A stretch of DNA of 64,000 nt, taken from contig NW_026015179.1 of assembly GCF_020379485.1 (NCBI RefSeq), positions 62,001-126,000 on the forward strand, written 5' to 3'. Every line of letters starts with the position of its first letter. The first letter of the stretch is position 1. The notes beneath the pieces are model-generated. The model searched no databases, was not told where the DNA came from, and saw only the letters and a list, made by a program, of their open reading frames with translations. Below, piece after piece: positions 19,785 to 30,979 of this stretch. The stretch is from Brassica napus (lineage: Eukaryota > Streptophyta > Magnoliopsida > Brassicales > Brassicaceae). A program made the translations under genes and the position numbers.

Positions 19785-21332
19785 GACTCTGTCTTTGGAG
19801 GGAATCATGGTGATCCATGTGTACTTGGACTTCTCATCAATGAAAGTCACAAAGTACTTATGGCTGTCTCTAGACATACAGGGAGCTGTCCACACGTCTG
19901 AATGCACCAGATCAAAGCAATTCTCATATCTGGTTTCTGATGTTGGGAAGACAGTCCTACAGTGCTTTCCAAGTATACAAGCTTCACACTCCAAGTGATT
20001 GAACGCCATACTTGGTAGAATCAGTTCAATTGCCTTGGCATGAGGATGTCCCAGCCTTGCATGCCATGTGAGATTATCACACCTATCCGTTGTGCTGCTT
20101 AAACACACAGACTCCACAGGACTAGGCGCGTCAGTTGTTTGGAGATGATAGAGCTGATGCTTGCTGTCTCCTCTGCCAATAACCCTTCCAGTCTTCAAAT
20201 CCTGGAACTCAACTTCATTTGGTCTGAAAACCACTTGACAATCCAGATCAACTGTAGCCTTCTTAACTGAGATTAGATTGGATGTAAACTGAGGTAGGTA
20301 GAAGGCAGTGGAGTTCTTCTCAAACAGCTTGAGGTTTCCCACTCCTTCTATTGGGATCCTGGTACCATTGGCTATCATGACACTCCCTGTTGCTGCTTTA
20401 ACCTCACTGATTAGTCTCTTGTCACTGATCATGTGGTGTGTTGCTCCAGAGTCAATGATGATGGGTTTAGATGTGGATGCTTTGGCAGGAGCACCCAGAC
20501 TCCGGGTCGTAGCCAAAGCATACACATGCTTAACCAACTCATCCCATTCCTTCTTTGTCACACACTCATCTGCCCTCTTGGTATCCATTCCTCTCATATC
20601 CGCACTGTCTCCTACTGTCTCTCCCATGTAAGCTGAGTATGAACACTCTCCTATAACCATCTGCTGAAGTACATCCTTGATTCTCTTCAAGATTACACTC
20701 ATCCTGTCACTTAAGTGCTCAGACTCGCCATCCTTTCTCCATGCCCTTCTCTTCATTAACCACTCCTTAGAAAGTTTTCTCAACCTTCCCCTCTTACAGC
20801 TTGTACCTCCCTTCCATCTTTCTGGCTTCCTGTTCATTTCCCACACATCACAAGTATATTTAACAAGCTCACATACCTCTTCCATAAGGAAGCTGAAGAT
20901 CACATCTTGCTTCCTCCTTTCTTGACAACATCTCGGATTTGATGTGTGTGTCTTCACCACATCTAGCTCCGACCATACTTCTCTCAGCCTTCCCACAAGC
21001 TGATAACACTCATCCTCTCCTTGTCTCAAGCCGCGGATCACCCCTCTGTCCTCAACGACTCTCACAAGCTTGGACTTGCCTAAAGTTGCTTCAATCTCAC
21101 TCTTTGTAGTGTCTCCTTGAACAACTTCATTTCCCAGCTTCAGACCTCTTGTCTGACCTTCTTCAGTAGCCATTTCCATGAAAGGTTTCCCCTTTCCATG
21201 ACTACTCCATAACCCACAGCTTTCCAAAGCTCTCTTTGCCCATCTTGACCAATCGCCATCCCTCTCTTCTTCAAGCTCCATGGTTGTACTAGATCTGTGC
21301 TTCATTTCCATGTTGAGATAGTTTGAATCCAT
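19785..21332 (-). CDS. gag-pol: Copia Gag-Pol of C2, N-terminal part (split by E)
   Basis: Starts at the ATG whose codon ends the MDSNYLN frame (21332) and runs to KDRVLE, where E interrupts. It contains a diverged Gag (WSRWAKRALESCGLW, echoing the VWSRMVKTAVGSKGLW of family A), a basic Arg/Lys patch, the ECSYSAYMGE motif, protease (IIIDSGATHH, about residue 294), and the integrase zinc-binding and first catalytic Asp region (HSDVW, Asp 479). There is no CX2CX4HX4C zinc knuckle. It continues at 14112-11479. Confidence 0.93.
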
Positions 21333-21465
21333 CAGAATATCTCACACCACTCAGATAATAAAGACCAGAACTCAAGAACACCAAGAACACTCAAGAACCC
21401 TCAAGAACACTCAAGAACACCCAGATTTTATGAAAAACGAAATCACACTCTCCCCTTTTTAGCAA

Positions 21466-21481
21466 CCTGGCTCTGATACCA
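21466..21481 (-). other. Primer binding site of C2
   Basis: The sense TGGTATCAGAGCCAGG abuts the 5' LTR at 21482. Confidence 0.92.
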
Positions 21482-21966
21482 TATACACTTTTGTGTATTA
21501 GAGCATTATTCAACCAATCAGGGATAATCAGATGAAAAGATTAAAGAGATTAAGAGATTCTAGTGAGAGAATAAAGAGAGAGAGACTCAAAACTCCATTA
21601 ATTAATAACTGATGAGGTTTACAAGTATTAATAGAGAGAGCAACAAGGAAATTCGAAATGGTTAAGCATGTGTAGTCAAAGGACAGGCTGGAACTCCTTT
21701 TGAATCACTTGGCTGTGCTTTCTCACATGCTTGCACTAGTATAAAGGTAACTTCTCCTTTCCAGCATCATACAGGCTGTCAAAGTGATCCCTTATCCTTC
21801 CTTAACCTCACTTATCCTCTTTGGTCGAGTTTCCTCTCTTCTCTTCACTAAGTTACCTTCTCATCCCATCAGATAACTTCCCCAAGTAGTTACTGTGGTT
21901 AAAATAAAGTTACCACAGTAAAACTCTAAAGTTATTGTCTCAGCCTCCTTGGTCTTCATCTCAATA
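21482..21966 (-). repeat. 5' LTR of C2 (485 bp)
   Basis: It matches 10852-11336 except for scattered single bases, for example GAGCATTATT here for GAGCATGATT and GTTATTGTC for GTTACTGTC. It is followed by the TSD CAACT and then the remaining 21 bp of the C1 LTR. Confidence 0.93.
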
Positions 21967-21971
21967 CAACT

Positions 21972-21992
21972 CTTCATCTCCTCATCTCAATA
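21972..21992 (-). repeat. Last 21 bp of the C1 5' LTR
   Basis: This short piece ends CTCAATA, as C-family LTRs do on the plus strand, and abuts satellite DNA. ATTTA at 21993-21997 may be one copy of the C1 target duplication. Confidence 0.8.
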
Positions 21993-23706
21993 ATTTATTC
22001 AACTTCCTAATGGTTCTCCACTACTTTATGTATCCAGTTAAAGCTTTTTACATCACGATTCATCCTGGTTTGATTAGAATGACAAAGAAGCTGTCATATT
22101 CCCAAACAGAAAAACTGGGATCACCTGATTTGAAAGTGGGATAGCTTCTTCATCCTAACTCCTATGAGATTTATTCAACTTCCTAATGGTTCTCCACTAC
22201 TTTATGTATCAAAATCAAGCTTCTTACATCAAGATTCATCCTTGTTTGATTAGAATGACAAAGAAGCTATCATATTCCCAAACAGGAAAACTGGGATCAC
22301 CTGATTTGAAAGTGGGATAGCTTCTTCATCCTAACTCCTATGAGATTTATTCAACTTCCTAGTGATTCTCCATTACATTATGTATCCAAATCAAACTTCT
22401 TACATCGCGATTCATCCTGGTTTGATTAGAATGACAAAGAAGCTGTCATATTCCCAAACAGAAAAACTGGGATCACTTGATTTGAAAGAGGGATTGCTTC
22501 TTCATCCTAACTCCTATGAGATTTATTCAACTTCCTAGTGATTCTTCATTACTTTATATATCAAAATCAAGCTTCTTACATCGCGATTCATCCTGGTTTG
22601 ATTAGAATGACAAAGAAGATGTCATATTCGCAAACAGGAAAACTGGGATCACCTGATTTGAAAGTGGGATAGCTTCTTCATCATAACTCCTATGAGATTT
22701 ATTCAACTTCCTAGTGATTCTCCATTACTTTATATATCAAAATCAAGCTTATTACATCGCGATTCATCCCGGTTTGATTAAAATGACAAAGAAGCTGTCA
22801 TATTCCCAAACAGGAAAATTGGGATCACCTGATTTGAAAGTGGGACAGCTTCTTCATCCTAACTCCTATGCGATTTATTCAACTTCCTAGTTATTCTCCA
22901 TTACTTTATGTATCAAAATCAAGCTTCTTAGATCTGGATTCATCCTGGTTTGATTAGAATGACAAGGAAGCTGTCATATTCCCAAACAGGAAAACTGGCA
23001 TCACCTGATTTGAAAGTGGGATAGCTTTTTCATCCTAACTCCTATGAGAGTTATTCAACTTCCTAGTGATTCTCCATTACTTTATGTATCCAAATCAAAC
23101 TTCTTACATCGCGATTCATTCTGGTTCGATTAGAATGACAAAGAAGCTGTCATATTCCTAAACAGAAAAACTGGGATCACTTGATTTGAAAGTGGGATAG
23201 CTTCTTCATCCTAACTCCTATGAGATTTATTTAACTTCCTAGTGATTCTCCATTACTTTATGTGTCAAAATCAAGCTTCTTACATCTCGATTCATCTTGG
23301 TTTGATTAGAATGACAAGGAAGCTGTCATATTCCCAAACAGGAAAACTGGGATCACCTGATTTGAAAGTGGGATAGCTTCTTCATCCTAACTCCTATGAG
23401 ATTTATTCAACTTCCTAATGGTTCTCCACTACTTTACGTATCCAATTCAAGCTTCTTACATCACGATTCATCCTGGTTTGATTAGAATGACAAAGAAGCT
23501 GTCATATTCCCAAACAGGAAAACTGGGATCACCTGATTTTGAAAGTGGAATAGCTTCTTCATCCTAACTCCTATGAGATTTATTCAACTTCCTAGTGATT
23601 CTCCATTACTTTATGTATCAAAATCAAGCTTCTTACATCGCGATTCATCCTGGTTCGATTAGAATGACAAGGAAGCTTGTATATTCCCAAACATGAAAAC
23701 TAGGAT
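21993..23706. repeat. 176-bp tandem satellite, about 9.7 copies (CentBr-like)
   Basis: The word TTTATTCAACTTCCT starts units at 21994, 22170, 22346, 22522, 22698, 22874, 23050 (one base changed), 23226 (one base changed), 23402 and 23579. The period is exactly 176 bp, except for one 177-bp unit caused by an extra T near 23540. The last unit is cut by element I after about 128 bp. Most monomers carry an AAGCTT (HindIII) site. From memory, length, HindIII site and text resemble the CentBr satellite of Brassica centromeres. It is clearly not the 178-bp Arabidopsis thaliana satellite. C1 cuts the left edge and I the right. Confidence 0.95.
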
Positions 23707-24257
23707 TGTTAAGATGAGTTTAGTATATGAGAAGAGATGACTTGAGGAGCTAAGGGAAATGGAGTTAGGAGAAGATTGGGCAAGGCCGTACAGAAGCCGT
23801 ACTAGGCCGTACAGATTGGGCAAGGTAACTTGACATCCGTGAACCAAAGTTACTTAGGTAACTTTGTGTGTTGAGAAGAAGCCTTGCTTATCCTTATCCG
23901 ATCAGACTGTTGCAAAAGGAAGAAGGGAGCGCACATGACAGCCTGTCCGCGGTTGGCATAAAGCAAAAGGAACCTTATCCTTAAGGAGGAAGCTTATTGG
24001 ATCATTTGAATTAAAGCAAAAGCTTATCCCTTGTAATAGTGTAGTTTCCTAAACCCTAGTCTCTAATGTCGCCTCTCTATATATTGTAAACTCATGTCAT
24101 TAATCAAAGTAAGAAAGTTATGAGTCTCTCTTAGTCTCTTTGTCTCTCAATGGTTCTATACTAGACTCTTAATCTCATTTCATACTCAAATCTCTTCTAA
24201 ATCACTTCTAGTCTTTCTTATTCACTCAGATTACTCTACTCAATCCTAAAAGTGATA
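23707..24257 (+). repeat. 5' LTR of I (551 bp)
   Basis: It runs from TGTTAAG to GTGATA (TG...TA). Three GTAC-core motifs lie at 23785-23813, followed by GGTAAC words, a GACAGCCTGTC palindromic word near 23937 and TATATATTG near 24079, probably the TATA box. Confidence 0.9.
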
Positions 24258-24273
24258 TGGTATCAGAGCCAGG
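24258..24273 (+). other. Primer binding site of I
   Basis: TGGTATCAGAGCCAGG starts at the first base after the LTR. Confidence 0.92.
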
Positions 24274-24472
24274 TTCCTAGAGAACTTGGTTTCGTTGGGT
24301 TCTTTGAAGATTCAAGATTGAAGCTTTGAAGAAACAGTTTGGTGTTCTTGTGTTCTTAAGCGGTTCTGGGTAGTCTTTCTGAGTTCTATTGGTTGTTTGA
24401 AGCTGCTAGTGTTCGCTCAAGACAGTTACCTCAAGAGAAAGTTATTGAAGTCTAAAGGGTTCTACATTCAAC

Positions 24473-24664
24473 ATGGAGAGTGGGATGAACATGAACATGA
24501 AGGTGGCGGTTTGTTTCAAGGGAAACAACTACTTGGTGTGGTCTCGGATGGTGAGAACCACAGTGGGAAGCAAGGGGCTTTGGAAGCACATCACGCCAGG
24601 AGAAGCTCCAAAGCTCATCACTCAAGGAGAGGCTGAAGATGAAGCGGCAAGCAAGGCAGAAGAG
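24473..24664 (+). pseudogene. gag-pol: Gag of I, first 64 codons
   Basis: The ATG at 24473 opens MESGMNMNMKVAV, matching the start of the A2 Gag (MEHGMNMRMKVAV). The tryptophan-rich motif YLVWSRMVRTTVGSKGLW follows. The frame is cut at AEE by the C3 complex with TSD AAGAG (24660-24664 and 44359-44363) and resumes at 44364. Confidence 0.92.
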
Positions 24665-25149
24665 TATACACTTTTGTGTATTAGAGCATGATTCAACCAA
24701 TCAGGGATAATCAGATGAAAAGATTAAAGAGATTAAGAGATTCTAGTGAGAGAATAAAGAGAGAGAGACTCAAAACTCCATTAATTAATAACTGATGAGG
24801 TTTACAAGTATTAATAGAGAGAGCAACAAGGAAATTCGAAATGGTTAAGCATGTGTAGTCAAAGGACAGGCTGGAACTCCTTTTGAATCACTTGGCTGTG
24901 CTTTCTCACATGCTTGCACTAGTATAAAGGTAACTTCTCCTTTCCAGCATCATACAGGCTGTCAAAGTGATCCCTTATCCTTCCTTAACCTCACTTATCC
25001 TCTTTGGTCGAGTTTCCTCTCTTCTCTTCACTAAGTTACCTTCTCATCCCATCAGATAACTTCCCCAAGTAGTTACTGTGGTTAAAATAAAGTTACCACA
25101 GTAAAACTCTAAAGTTACTGTCTCAGCCTCCTTGGTCTTCATCTCAATA
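24665..25149 (-). repeat. C3 LTR 1 (3' LTR, 485 bp)
   Basis: This is the left outer LTR of the complex. AAGAG precedes it and purine tract GCTTGAGGGGGAG (minus strand, 25150-25162) follows. Confidence 0.93.
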
Positions 25150-25189
25150 CTCCCCCTCAAGCTTGACCATGTAGAACAAGTCAAGCTTG

Positions 25190-26039
25190 TAATGAGATCC
25201 TAGGACCCTTCTCTGGATGGTTTGGATAGATCCTTGCATAAACGAATCAAAGACTCAAGTTTATCAAGGCTGTGGATCGAATGGTGACACAAGAGGCTGC
25301 GGAAAGGCTCCTTGATACTCCTAGACTTAGATCGGATATGACACACCTTTCTAAAGCCCTTGGGCGTTGGATATTACACACCAACAGACTGGATACTACA
25401 CACCAGACACTCTCTTAACTCGTGAAAGCAAGGGAGAAGAAAACACAAAGGTTTAAATGAAAGAAAACTTGATAGATGCTAGGGTTGCCGAGTTACACAT
25501 ATATATAGTGAAAGGCTTGGAACAGGCTCCAAGCATTTCGAAATTAAAGGAACAGGCTCCTCCAATTAATGTAGAAGTAAAGACACAACTTAGATAGAGT
25601 TTTCGAAAATGAAAGACATAAATACTTAGAAATAAAGATAGCATAAGGTTCTTCATGTGGTTTGGTCCGAGAGTATCAACTAGGTGATAAGATAGCAAGA
25701 CTATGGCCTCGTTAAAAACCTATCATTGCAAAACCCAATGGGACAAAAACAATGATAGGAAAAGAGCACACATAGCTTGCTAGCCTAGATGATACTCAAC
25801 TTGATGGTAAGATGGCTTGAATGGTGATAAGCGTATCTTGAAGTATCAAGCTTCCTCCAAGACATTCTTCTTGCTCCAAGGACTTCCTGATTAGTCCTCC
25901 AATAGCTTCTTTGAGTTTCCTAGCTCTGGCTCGAGTCATGGGACCTTTAGGAATGGTTAAGACCTCATCTTCTTCAGCTGGTTCATCTCTAAACTCGCCA
26001 TCTCTATCTCCATCAGCTGGCTGGTCCATGATCATATCA
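25190..26039 (-). repeat. 3' LTR of G (850 bp), includes the end of the ORF
   Basis: In sense orientation it starts TGATATGATC and ends CTCATTA (TG...TA). The last 80 or so codons of the polyprotein and its stop lie inside it. Downstream of the stop is the conserved hairpin at 25719-25759. Confidence 0.93.
25719..25759 (-). promoter_or_regulatory. Hairpin in the G 3' LTR, copia-like fold
   Basis: The sense arms CCTATCATTG and CAATGATAGG pair perfectly over 10 bp around CCCATTGGG, followed by a TTTTTAACGAGG tail. The stem sequence is unlike the copia stems but the layout is the same. A second copy is in the 5' LTR at 31509-31549. Confidence 0.78.
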
Positions 26040-29000
26040 TCCCCTCCCTCTTGAAAAGGATTTGACCTCAAATCAGGTTCATCTGCAATAAAAGGGATCA
26101 AGTCAGTAACATTGAAGCTATTACTCACATCATACTTATCTTGGAGATCAATCTTGTAGGCATTGTTGCTGATCTTCCTTGTGATCTCAAAAGGTCCATC
26201 AATTCTTGGCATAAGCTTTGACTTCCTCTCATTAGGAAACCTCTCTTTTCTCAAATGAACCCAAACTTTATCACCCTCCTTAAAGACCATTTCACGCCTT
26301 CCTTTGTTGGCATGCTTGACATACTGCTTAGTTTTCTCTTCAATGTTGAGCCTAGCTTGCTCGTGAAGTTGTTTCACCATCTCTGCCTTCTTTTTGCCAT
26401 CCAAACTGACCCTTTCACACTCAGGTAAAGGGATTAAATCCAAAGGAGAGGTGGGATTGAACCCATAAACAATTTCAAAGGGTGAAAACTTAGAAGCAGA
26501 ATGCACAGCATGATTATATGCAAATTCACAATGTGGCAGATAATCTTCCCAAGATTTCAGATTCTTTTTAATGAATGCACGCAAGAGTGTTCCTAGAGTT
26601 CTATTAACTACTTCAGTCTGTCCATCAGTTTGCGGATGACAAGTAGTGGAGAACAACAACTTAGTGCCTAGCTTAGACCAAAGAGTTTTCCAAAAATAAC
26701 TAAGAAACTTAGTATCCCTATCAGAAACTATGGTCCTAGGCATACCATGTAAACGCACAATCTCCTTAAAGAACAGGTTAGCTACATGCAATGCATCATC
26801 AGTTTTATGACATGCTATGAAATGTGCCATTTTTGAGAACCTGTCAACAACAACAAAGATAGAATCCTTCCCAGTCCTAGTTCTAGGCAATCCAACAATG
26901 AAATCCATAGATATGTCATTCCAAGGATGATAAGGAATAGGGAGAGGAGTATACAAACCGTGAGACTGAACCTTAGACTTAGCTTGCTTGCAAGTTGCAC
27001 ATCTCTCACATAGTTTCTCCACATCACTTTTCATCCGAGGCCAAAAGAAATGATCCTGCAAGGTTTTAAGAGTCTTTGCAATACCAAAGTGACCCATGAG
27101 ACTTCCTCCATGTGATTCCCTAACAAACAAATCTCTCAAAGAGCAATTAGGCACACACAGTCTATTATCATAAAAGAGGAATCCATCATGTCTAAAATAA
27201 TGTCCAGCAGCAAATTTCTCACAAGAGTTATAAGCTTCTTTAAAATCTGGATCAGATTCATACATCTCTTTAATCTGCTCAAAACCTAACAACTTAGCAT
27301 CAAGAGTGTTTAAGAGAACATACCTTCGAGATAGTGCATCAGCAACTATGTTTTCTTTACCTTGTTTGTACTTGATGACATAAGGAAATGTCTCAATGAA
27401 CTCAACCCACCTTGCGTGTCTTTTGCTGAGCTTGTTCTGTCCTTTCAAGTACTTGAGAGACTCATGATCCGTGTGTATCACAAACTCCTTGGGCCACAAG
27501 TAATGCTGCCAAGTCTGCAAAGCTCTCACCAAGGCATACAATTCCTTATCATAAGTTGCATAGTTGAGAGTGGCGCCTCCAAGCTTCTCACTGAAATAAG
27601 CTATGGGTCTCTTCTCCTGCATAAGAACAGCACCAATTCCAATTCCTGAGGCATCACATTCAATTTCAAAAGTTTTATTGAAATCAGGAAGTATAAGAAG
27701 AGGGGCATTAGTAAGCTTCTCTTTTAGGCATTGAAAGGCAAGTTCTTGTGCTTCTCCCCATTTGAATCCAACTTCTTTCTTGATCACCTCAGTCAATGGG
27801 GCTGCTATGGTGCTAAAGTCTTTCACAAACCGTCGGTAGAAGCCAGCAAGGCCGTGAAAGCTCCTTACTTCACTTATAGTCTTTGGAATTGGCCATTCTT
27901 GAATTGCTCTCACCTTCTCCTGATCCACCTTTACTCCATCTGCACTCACAACAAAGCCTAGGAAGACCAAGTTATCCGTACAAAAAGTGCATTTCTTAAG
28001 GTTAGCAAACAGTTTTTCTTTTCTCAACACATCAAGAACAGACTTAAGATGATCTATATGCTCTCCTAGGTTCTTACTGTAAACAAGGATATCATCAAAG
28101 TATACTACCACAAACAAACCTATGAAAGATCTAAGCACATGATTCATCAATCTCATAAAAGTGCTAGGAGCATTGGTTAATCCAAAAGGCATGACTAACC
28201 ACTCATACAACCCATGCTTAGTCTTAAAGGCTGTTTTCCACTCATCTCCCTCTTTCATTCTTATTTGATGATATCCACTCTTCAAATCTATCTTAGAAAA
28301 GACACTAGAACCATGCAACTCATCAAGCATATCATCTAATCTAGGAATAGGGTGGCGATACTTCACTGTTATGTTGTTGATTGCTCTACAATCAACACAC
28401 ATACGCCAGCTCCCATCTTTCTTTGGAACAAGGAGCACAGGCACAGCACATGGGCTCATACTTTCACGGATATGGCCTTTCTCCATCAGTTCCTCAACCT
28501 GCCTTTGTAGCTCCTTGGTTTCCACAGGATTAGTTCTGTATGCTGGTCTGTTGGGAAGAGTAGCTCCTGGTACAAAATCAATCTGATGCTCAATCCCTCG
28601 AATAGGTGGCAATCCTATGGGATTATCTTCTGGAAATACATCCTGGTATTCCTGTAAAAGAGCTGACATCTCACTCGGATACACCGGTGTACAATCAGTT
28701 AGAGACAAAAGAGATTCTTTAAAGATAAATAAGAGAACCGATTGATGAGAATAAAGAGATCTTTTGATTTCACTAGCTTTAGCATAGAAGTTGTGTTGCT
28801 TATCTGGTTTGAGATCAACCTCTTTCTTTTTCTGAAGCTGAAGCTGATCTTCATGCACTTCTTTAGGAGTTAGAGGTACCAAGACAGTTCGCTTGCCGTT
28901 GAACTCAAAAGAATGTTTGTTGGTGAAGCCATCATGGATGACACGCCTATCAAATTGCCAAGGCCTTCCCAGTAGTATGTGGCTGGCTTCCATGGGTATC

Positions 29001-30469
29001 ACATCACAGAGAATGTCATCTTCATACCTCCCAATGGTCAAGGGTATAGAGACCTGAGTAGATACCCTCATCTCGCCCTCTTCATTAAGCCATTGCAGCC
29101 GGTAAGGTTTAGGATGCTTTTGAGCTTTCAAACCAAGCTTCTTCACCATTGTCTCGCTAGCAACATTAACACAGCTTCCACCGTCGATGATCAGGCTGCA
29201 GACCTTTCCTTGCACCAGACAACGTGTGTAGAACAAGTTCTCTCTTTGTTCTTGCTCCTCTGTTTTGTTTTGCAAACTGAGAGTTCTTCTTGCAACCAAA
29301 AGTCTACCTTGAACTGGTTCCTCCTCATGCTCAACTTCTGATAGTTCTTGATCAGTCCTTAGTTTCTCATCTTCAGATTCAAACTCTCCATTCTCCAGAA
29401 GAATCATAACTCTCTTGTTAGTACACTCATTAGCATAGTGCCCACGCCCTTGGCACTTAAAGCACTTCACATCTCTTGCACGCGAGCTTGTAGCTTCCAT
29501 TTTACCCTTATCTTTGTTGTAGATGCTACTAGACTTGGATTCTTCTTTTGGCTGTGGCTTGCTCTCCTTTTGATAGCTCGGTTTATCTTCCTTAGAGGTC
29601 TGGTATCTATTGGAACCATAGCTGCCACGCGCATAACTTCTTCTCTTAACTTGCTGTTCCACCAAGATAGCTTTGTGTAGCATCTCCTCTATCTCCAAGT
29701 AGTGTTGCATCTCCACTCTATCTTGTATCTCACGGTTGAGTCCACCAAGAAATCGTGCCATGGTAGCTTCACTGTCCTCAGATACACAAGCTCTTAGCAT
29801 AAGCAACTCCATCTCTTGAAAGTATTCCTCTACAGACTTTGATCCTTGTGTGAGCAGTCTCAGCTTTTGATGAAGATCACGGTGATAATGACTTGGTACA
29901 AACCTCTTGCGCATCACAGCTTTCATCTCTGCCCATGTTTCAATGGGGAATTCACCATTGCGCCTCTTGTTTGTGACCAACTGATCCCACCAGCTCAATG
30001 CATAATCATTGAACTCGGTAGCAGCTACTTGAATCTTCTTAGTCTCTGAGTAATGCTGACAGTTGAAAACGAGTTCGATCTTCTTCTCCCACTCAAGATA
30101 GGCATCTGGATCAGCTTTACCATGGAAAGGAGGGATCTTAAGCTTTAATCCTGATAGCTCATTGCGTCTATGCCTCCGGCCCTCATGATCACGTCGAGAT
30201 CTTCTACTGCTACGTCTTGAACCGGAGCTATGGCTACTTCTCTCATAGAAGTTATCAGTCTCTTCTGATCCAGCATGCTCACGCTGACCTTGTCTGTTTC
30301 TTCTTTGCTCATGTCTTGAACCAGATGCTTGTCCTTGCCCATCATGCGGTCTCTGATCATACTTCTCTTCCAGTAACTTCACCATCGCTTCCATCACTTG
30401 TTTGGTGATTGCTTCTTGCAGCAATCTATTCCTTCGCACAAAGGTTTCATCATCCTCCTCAGACCCCAT
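25796..30469 (-). CDS. gag-pol: Ty3/gypsy Gag-Pol polyprotein of G (1557 aa)
   Basis: Complete from ATG (30469) to stop (25796). Order: a basic, Arg/Ser-rich N-terminus (to about residue 105); Gag core; zinc knuckle CX2CX4HX4C (C336, C339, H344, C349); protease with IIDGGS (D429); RT with YFDD (790-793); RNase H (ECDASG, about D939); integrase with HHCC zinc domain ([11 protein letters not shown]) and DDE core ([15 protein letters not shown]); and a C-terminal tail ([14 protein letters not shown]). Integrase following RT places it in Ty3/gypsy. Residues from about 1478 on are encoded by the 3' LTR. No defect seen. Confidence 0.95.
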   Translation of the reverse strand: MGSEEDDETFVRRNRLLQEAITKQVMEAMVKLLEEKYDQRPHDGQGQASGSRHEQRRNRQGQREHAGSEETDNFYERSSHSSGSRRSSRRSRRDHEGRRHRRNELSGLKLKIPPFHGKADPDAYLEWEKKIELVFNCQHYSETKKIQVAATEFNDYALSWWDQLVTNKRRNGEFPIETWAEMKAVMRKRFVPSHYHRDLHQKLRLLTQGSKSVEEYFQEMELLMLRACVSEDSEATMARFLGGLNREIQDRVEMQHYLEIEEMLHKAILVEQQVKRRSYARGSYGSNRYQTSKEDKPSYQKESKPQPKEESKSSSIYNKDKGKMEATSSRARDVKCFKCQGRGHYANECTNKRVMILLENGEFESEDEKLRTDQELSEVEHEEEPVQGRLLVARRTLSLQNKTEEQEQRENLFYTRCLVQGKVCSLIIDGGSCVNVASETMVKKLGLKAQKHPKPYRLQWLNEEGEMRVSTQVSIPLTIGRYEDDILCDVIPMEASHILLGRPWQFDRRVIHDGFTNKHSFEFNGKRTVLVPLTPKEVHEDQLQLQKKKEVDLKPDKQHNFYAKASEIKRSLYSHQSVLLFIFKESLLSLTDCTPVYPSEMSALLQEYQDVFPEDNPIGLPPIRGIEHQIDFVPGATLPNRPAYRTNPVETKELQRQVEELMEKGHIRESMSPCAVPVLLVPKKDGSWRMCVDCRAINNITVKYRHPIPRLDDMLDELHGSSVFSKIDLKSGYHQIRMKEGDEWKTAFKTKHGLYEWLVMPFGLTNAPSTFMRLMNHVLRSFIGLFVVVYFDDILVYSKNLGEHIDHLKSVLDVLRKEKLFANLKKCTFCTDNLVFLGFVVSADGVKVDQEKVRAIQEWPIPKTISEVRSFHGLAGFYRRFVKDFSTIAAPLTEVIKKEVGFKWGEAQELAFQCLKEKLTNAPLLILPDFNKTFEIECDASGIGIGAVLMQEKRPIAYFSEKLGGATLNYATYDKELYALVRALQTWQHYLWPKEFVIHTDHESLKYLKGQNKLSKRHARWVEFIETFPYVIKYKQGKENIVADALSRRYVLLNTLDAKLLGFEQIKEMYESDPDFKEAYNSCEKFAAGHYFRHDGFLFYDNRLCVPNCSLRDLFVRESHGGSLMGHFGIAKTLKTLQDHFFWPRMKSDVEKLCERCATCKQAKSKVQSHGLYTPLPIPYHPWNDISMDFIVGLPRTRTGKDSIFVVVDRFSKMAHFIACHKTDDALHVANLFFKEIVRLHGMPRTIVSDRDTKFLSYFWKTLWSKLGTKLLFSTTCHPQTDGQTEVVNRTLGTLLRAFIKKNLKSWEDYLPHCEFAYNHAVHSASKFSPFEIVYGFNPTSPLDLIPLPECERVSLDGKKKAEMVKQLHEQARLNIEEKTKQYVKHANKGRREMVFKEGDKVWVHLRKERFPNERKSKLMPRIDGPFEITRKISNNAYKIDLQDKYDVSNSFNVTDLIPFIADEPDLRSNPFQEGGDDMIMDQPADGDRDGEFRDEPAEEDEVLTIPKGPMTRARARKLKEAIGGLIRKSLEQEECLGGSLILQDTLITIQAILPSS
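26040..26053 (-). other. Polypurine tract of G, inside the ORF
   Basis: The sense sequence CAAGAGGGAGGGGA abuts the LTR start. It is translated as part of the polyprotein (QEGGDD region), so primer tract and coding sequence overlap. Confidence 0.85.
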
Positions 30470-30961
30470 TGCTTCCTGATATACGAAAAACTTGAACCAG
30501 TAAGTAGTTCAAAAGAATTCAGAACTCAAGATTCAAATAAGGAAACAAAGTATTCAAACAAAGCGGCAAATGAAGATACTTGATCAACACGCGACGATTT
30601 GAATTCTATCTTTTCGAAATTGAAACAATAACAGATCAGATTCAACAGATGATGAAATGAGGTAATCAAATCCTGATCTATGATTCTAACAACAGATCGA
30701 GTCACACAATCACAAGAAACTTTCGGATCAAGCAAAACGATAACGTAATCGACAAGAATGTGAAAAGGTTTTGTTCAAAACTTGATCGAAATTCTTAGAT
30801 CTATCAGTATGAGACACGAAACAATCAGATCTAGCAATCCTGATAATGAAACAAGCAGATCAAGTGAGAATAAACACACAAGAACCGATTGATCAAAAAT
30901 ATGAATCGACAAAGAGTAGATCTTAAGAAATCGCAAAAGAGAAATCGAAACTCCCCTTCCA
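30470..30961 (-). other. 5' leader of G
   Basis: About 490 bp between the primer site and the Gag ATG. It is AT-rich with no sustained open frame; I see no gene or clear motif in it. A packaging signal would be expected here but cannot be recognised by eye. Confidence 0.7.
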
Positions 30962-30977
30962 GAGTGCTCTGATACCA
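30962..30977 (-). other. Primer binding site of G
   Basis: The sense sequence TGGTATCAGAGCACTC lies two bases after the 5' LTR. The first 12 bases equal the initiator-Met site of the copia elements. Confidence 0.85.
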
Positions 30978-30979
30978 CT

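Larger units (their letters stand above)
10852..21966 (-). mobile_element. Copia element C2 (level 2, inside the C1 LTR), interrupted by E
   Basis: A full-length C-family copia element on the minus strand with 485-bp LTRs at 10852-11336 and 21482-21966, flanked by the exact TSD CAACT (10847-10851 and 21967-21971). Its polyprotein frame is split by E but intact once E is removed. The LTR ends are TA...TA. A C element has thus landed inside the LTR of an older relative, in the same orientation. Confidence 0.95.
8792..21992 (-). mobile_element. Copia element C1, 5' half (level 1), interrupted by C2
   Basis: A diverged member of the C family on the minus strand. Its coding region (8792-10221), primer site and most of its 5' LTR (10352-10851) are present. 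The LTR is completed by 21 bp at 21972-21992, on the far side of C2. Joining the parts with one CAACT copy restores a C-type LTR start (TATTGAGATGA). Beyond 21992 comes satellite DNA, so C1 inserted into the satellite. Its 3' half lies left of D, outside the window. Confidence 0.88.

Noticed and set aside
21993..23706. CRISPR-like array
   Set aside because: The whole 176-bp unit is repeated with no short-repeat and unique-spacer pattern, and the context is a plant centromere satellite.
21993..23706. Arabidopsis thaliana 178-bp centromere satellite
   Set aside because: Period and text differ from the A. thaliana monomer as I remember it; the Brassica type fits better.
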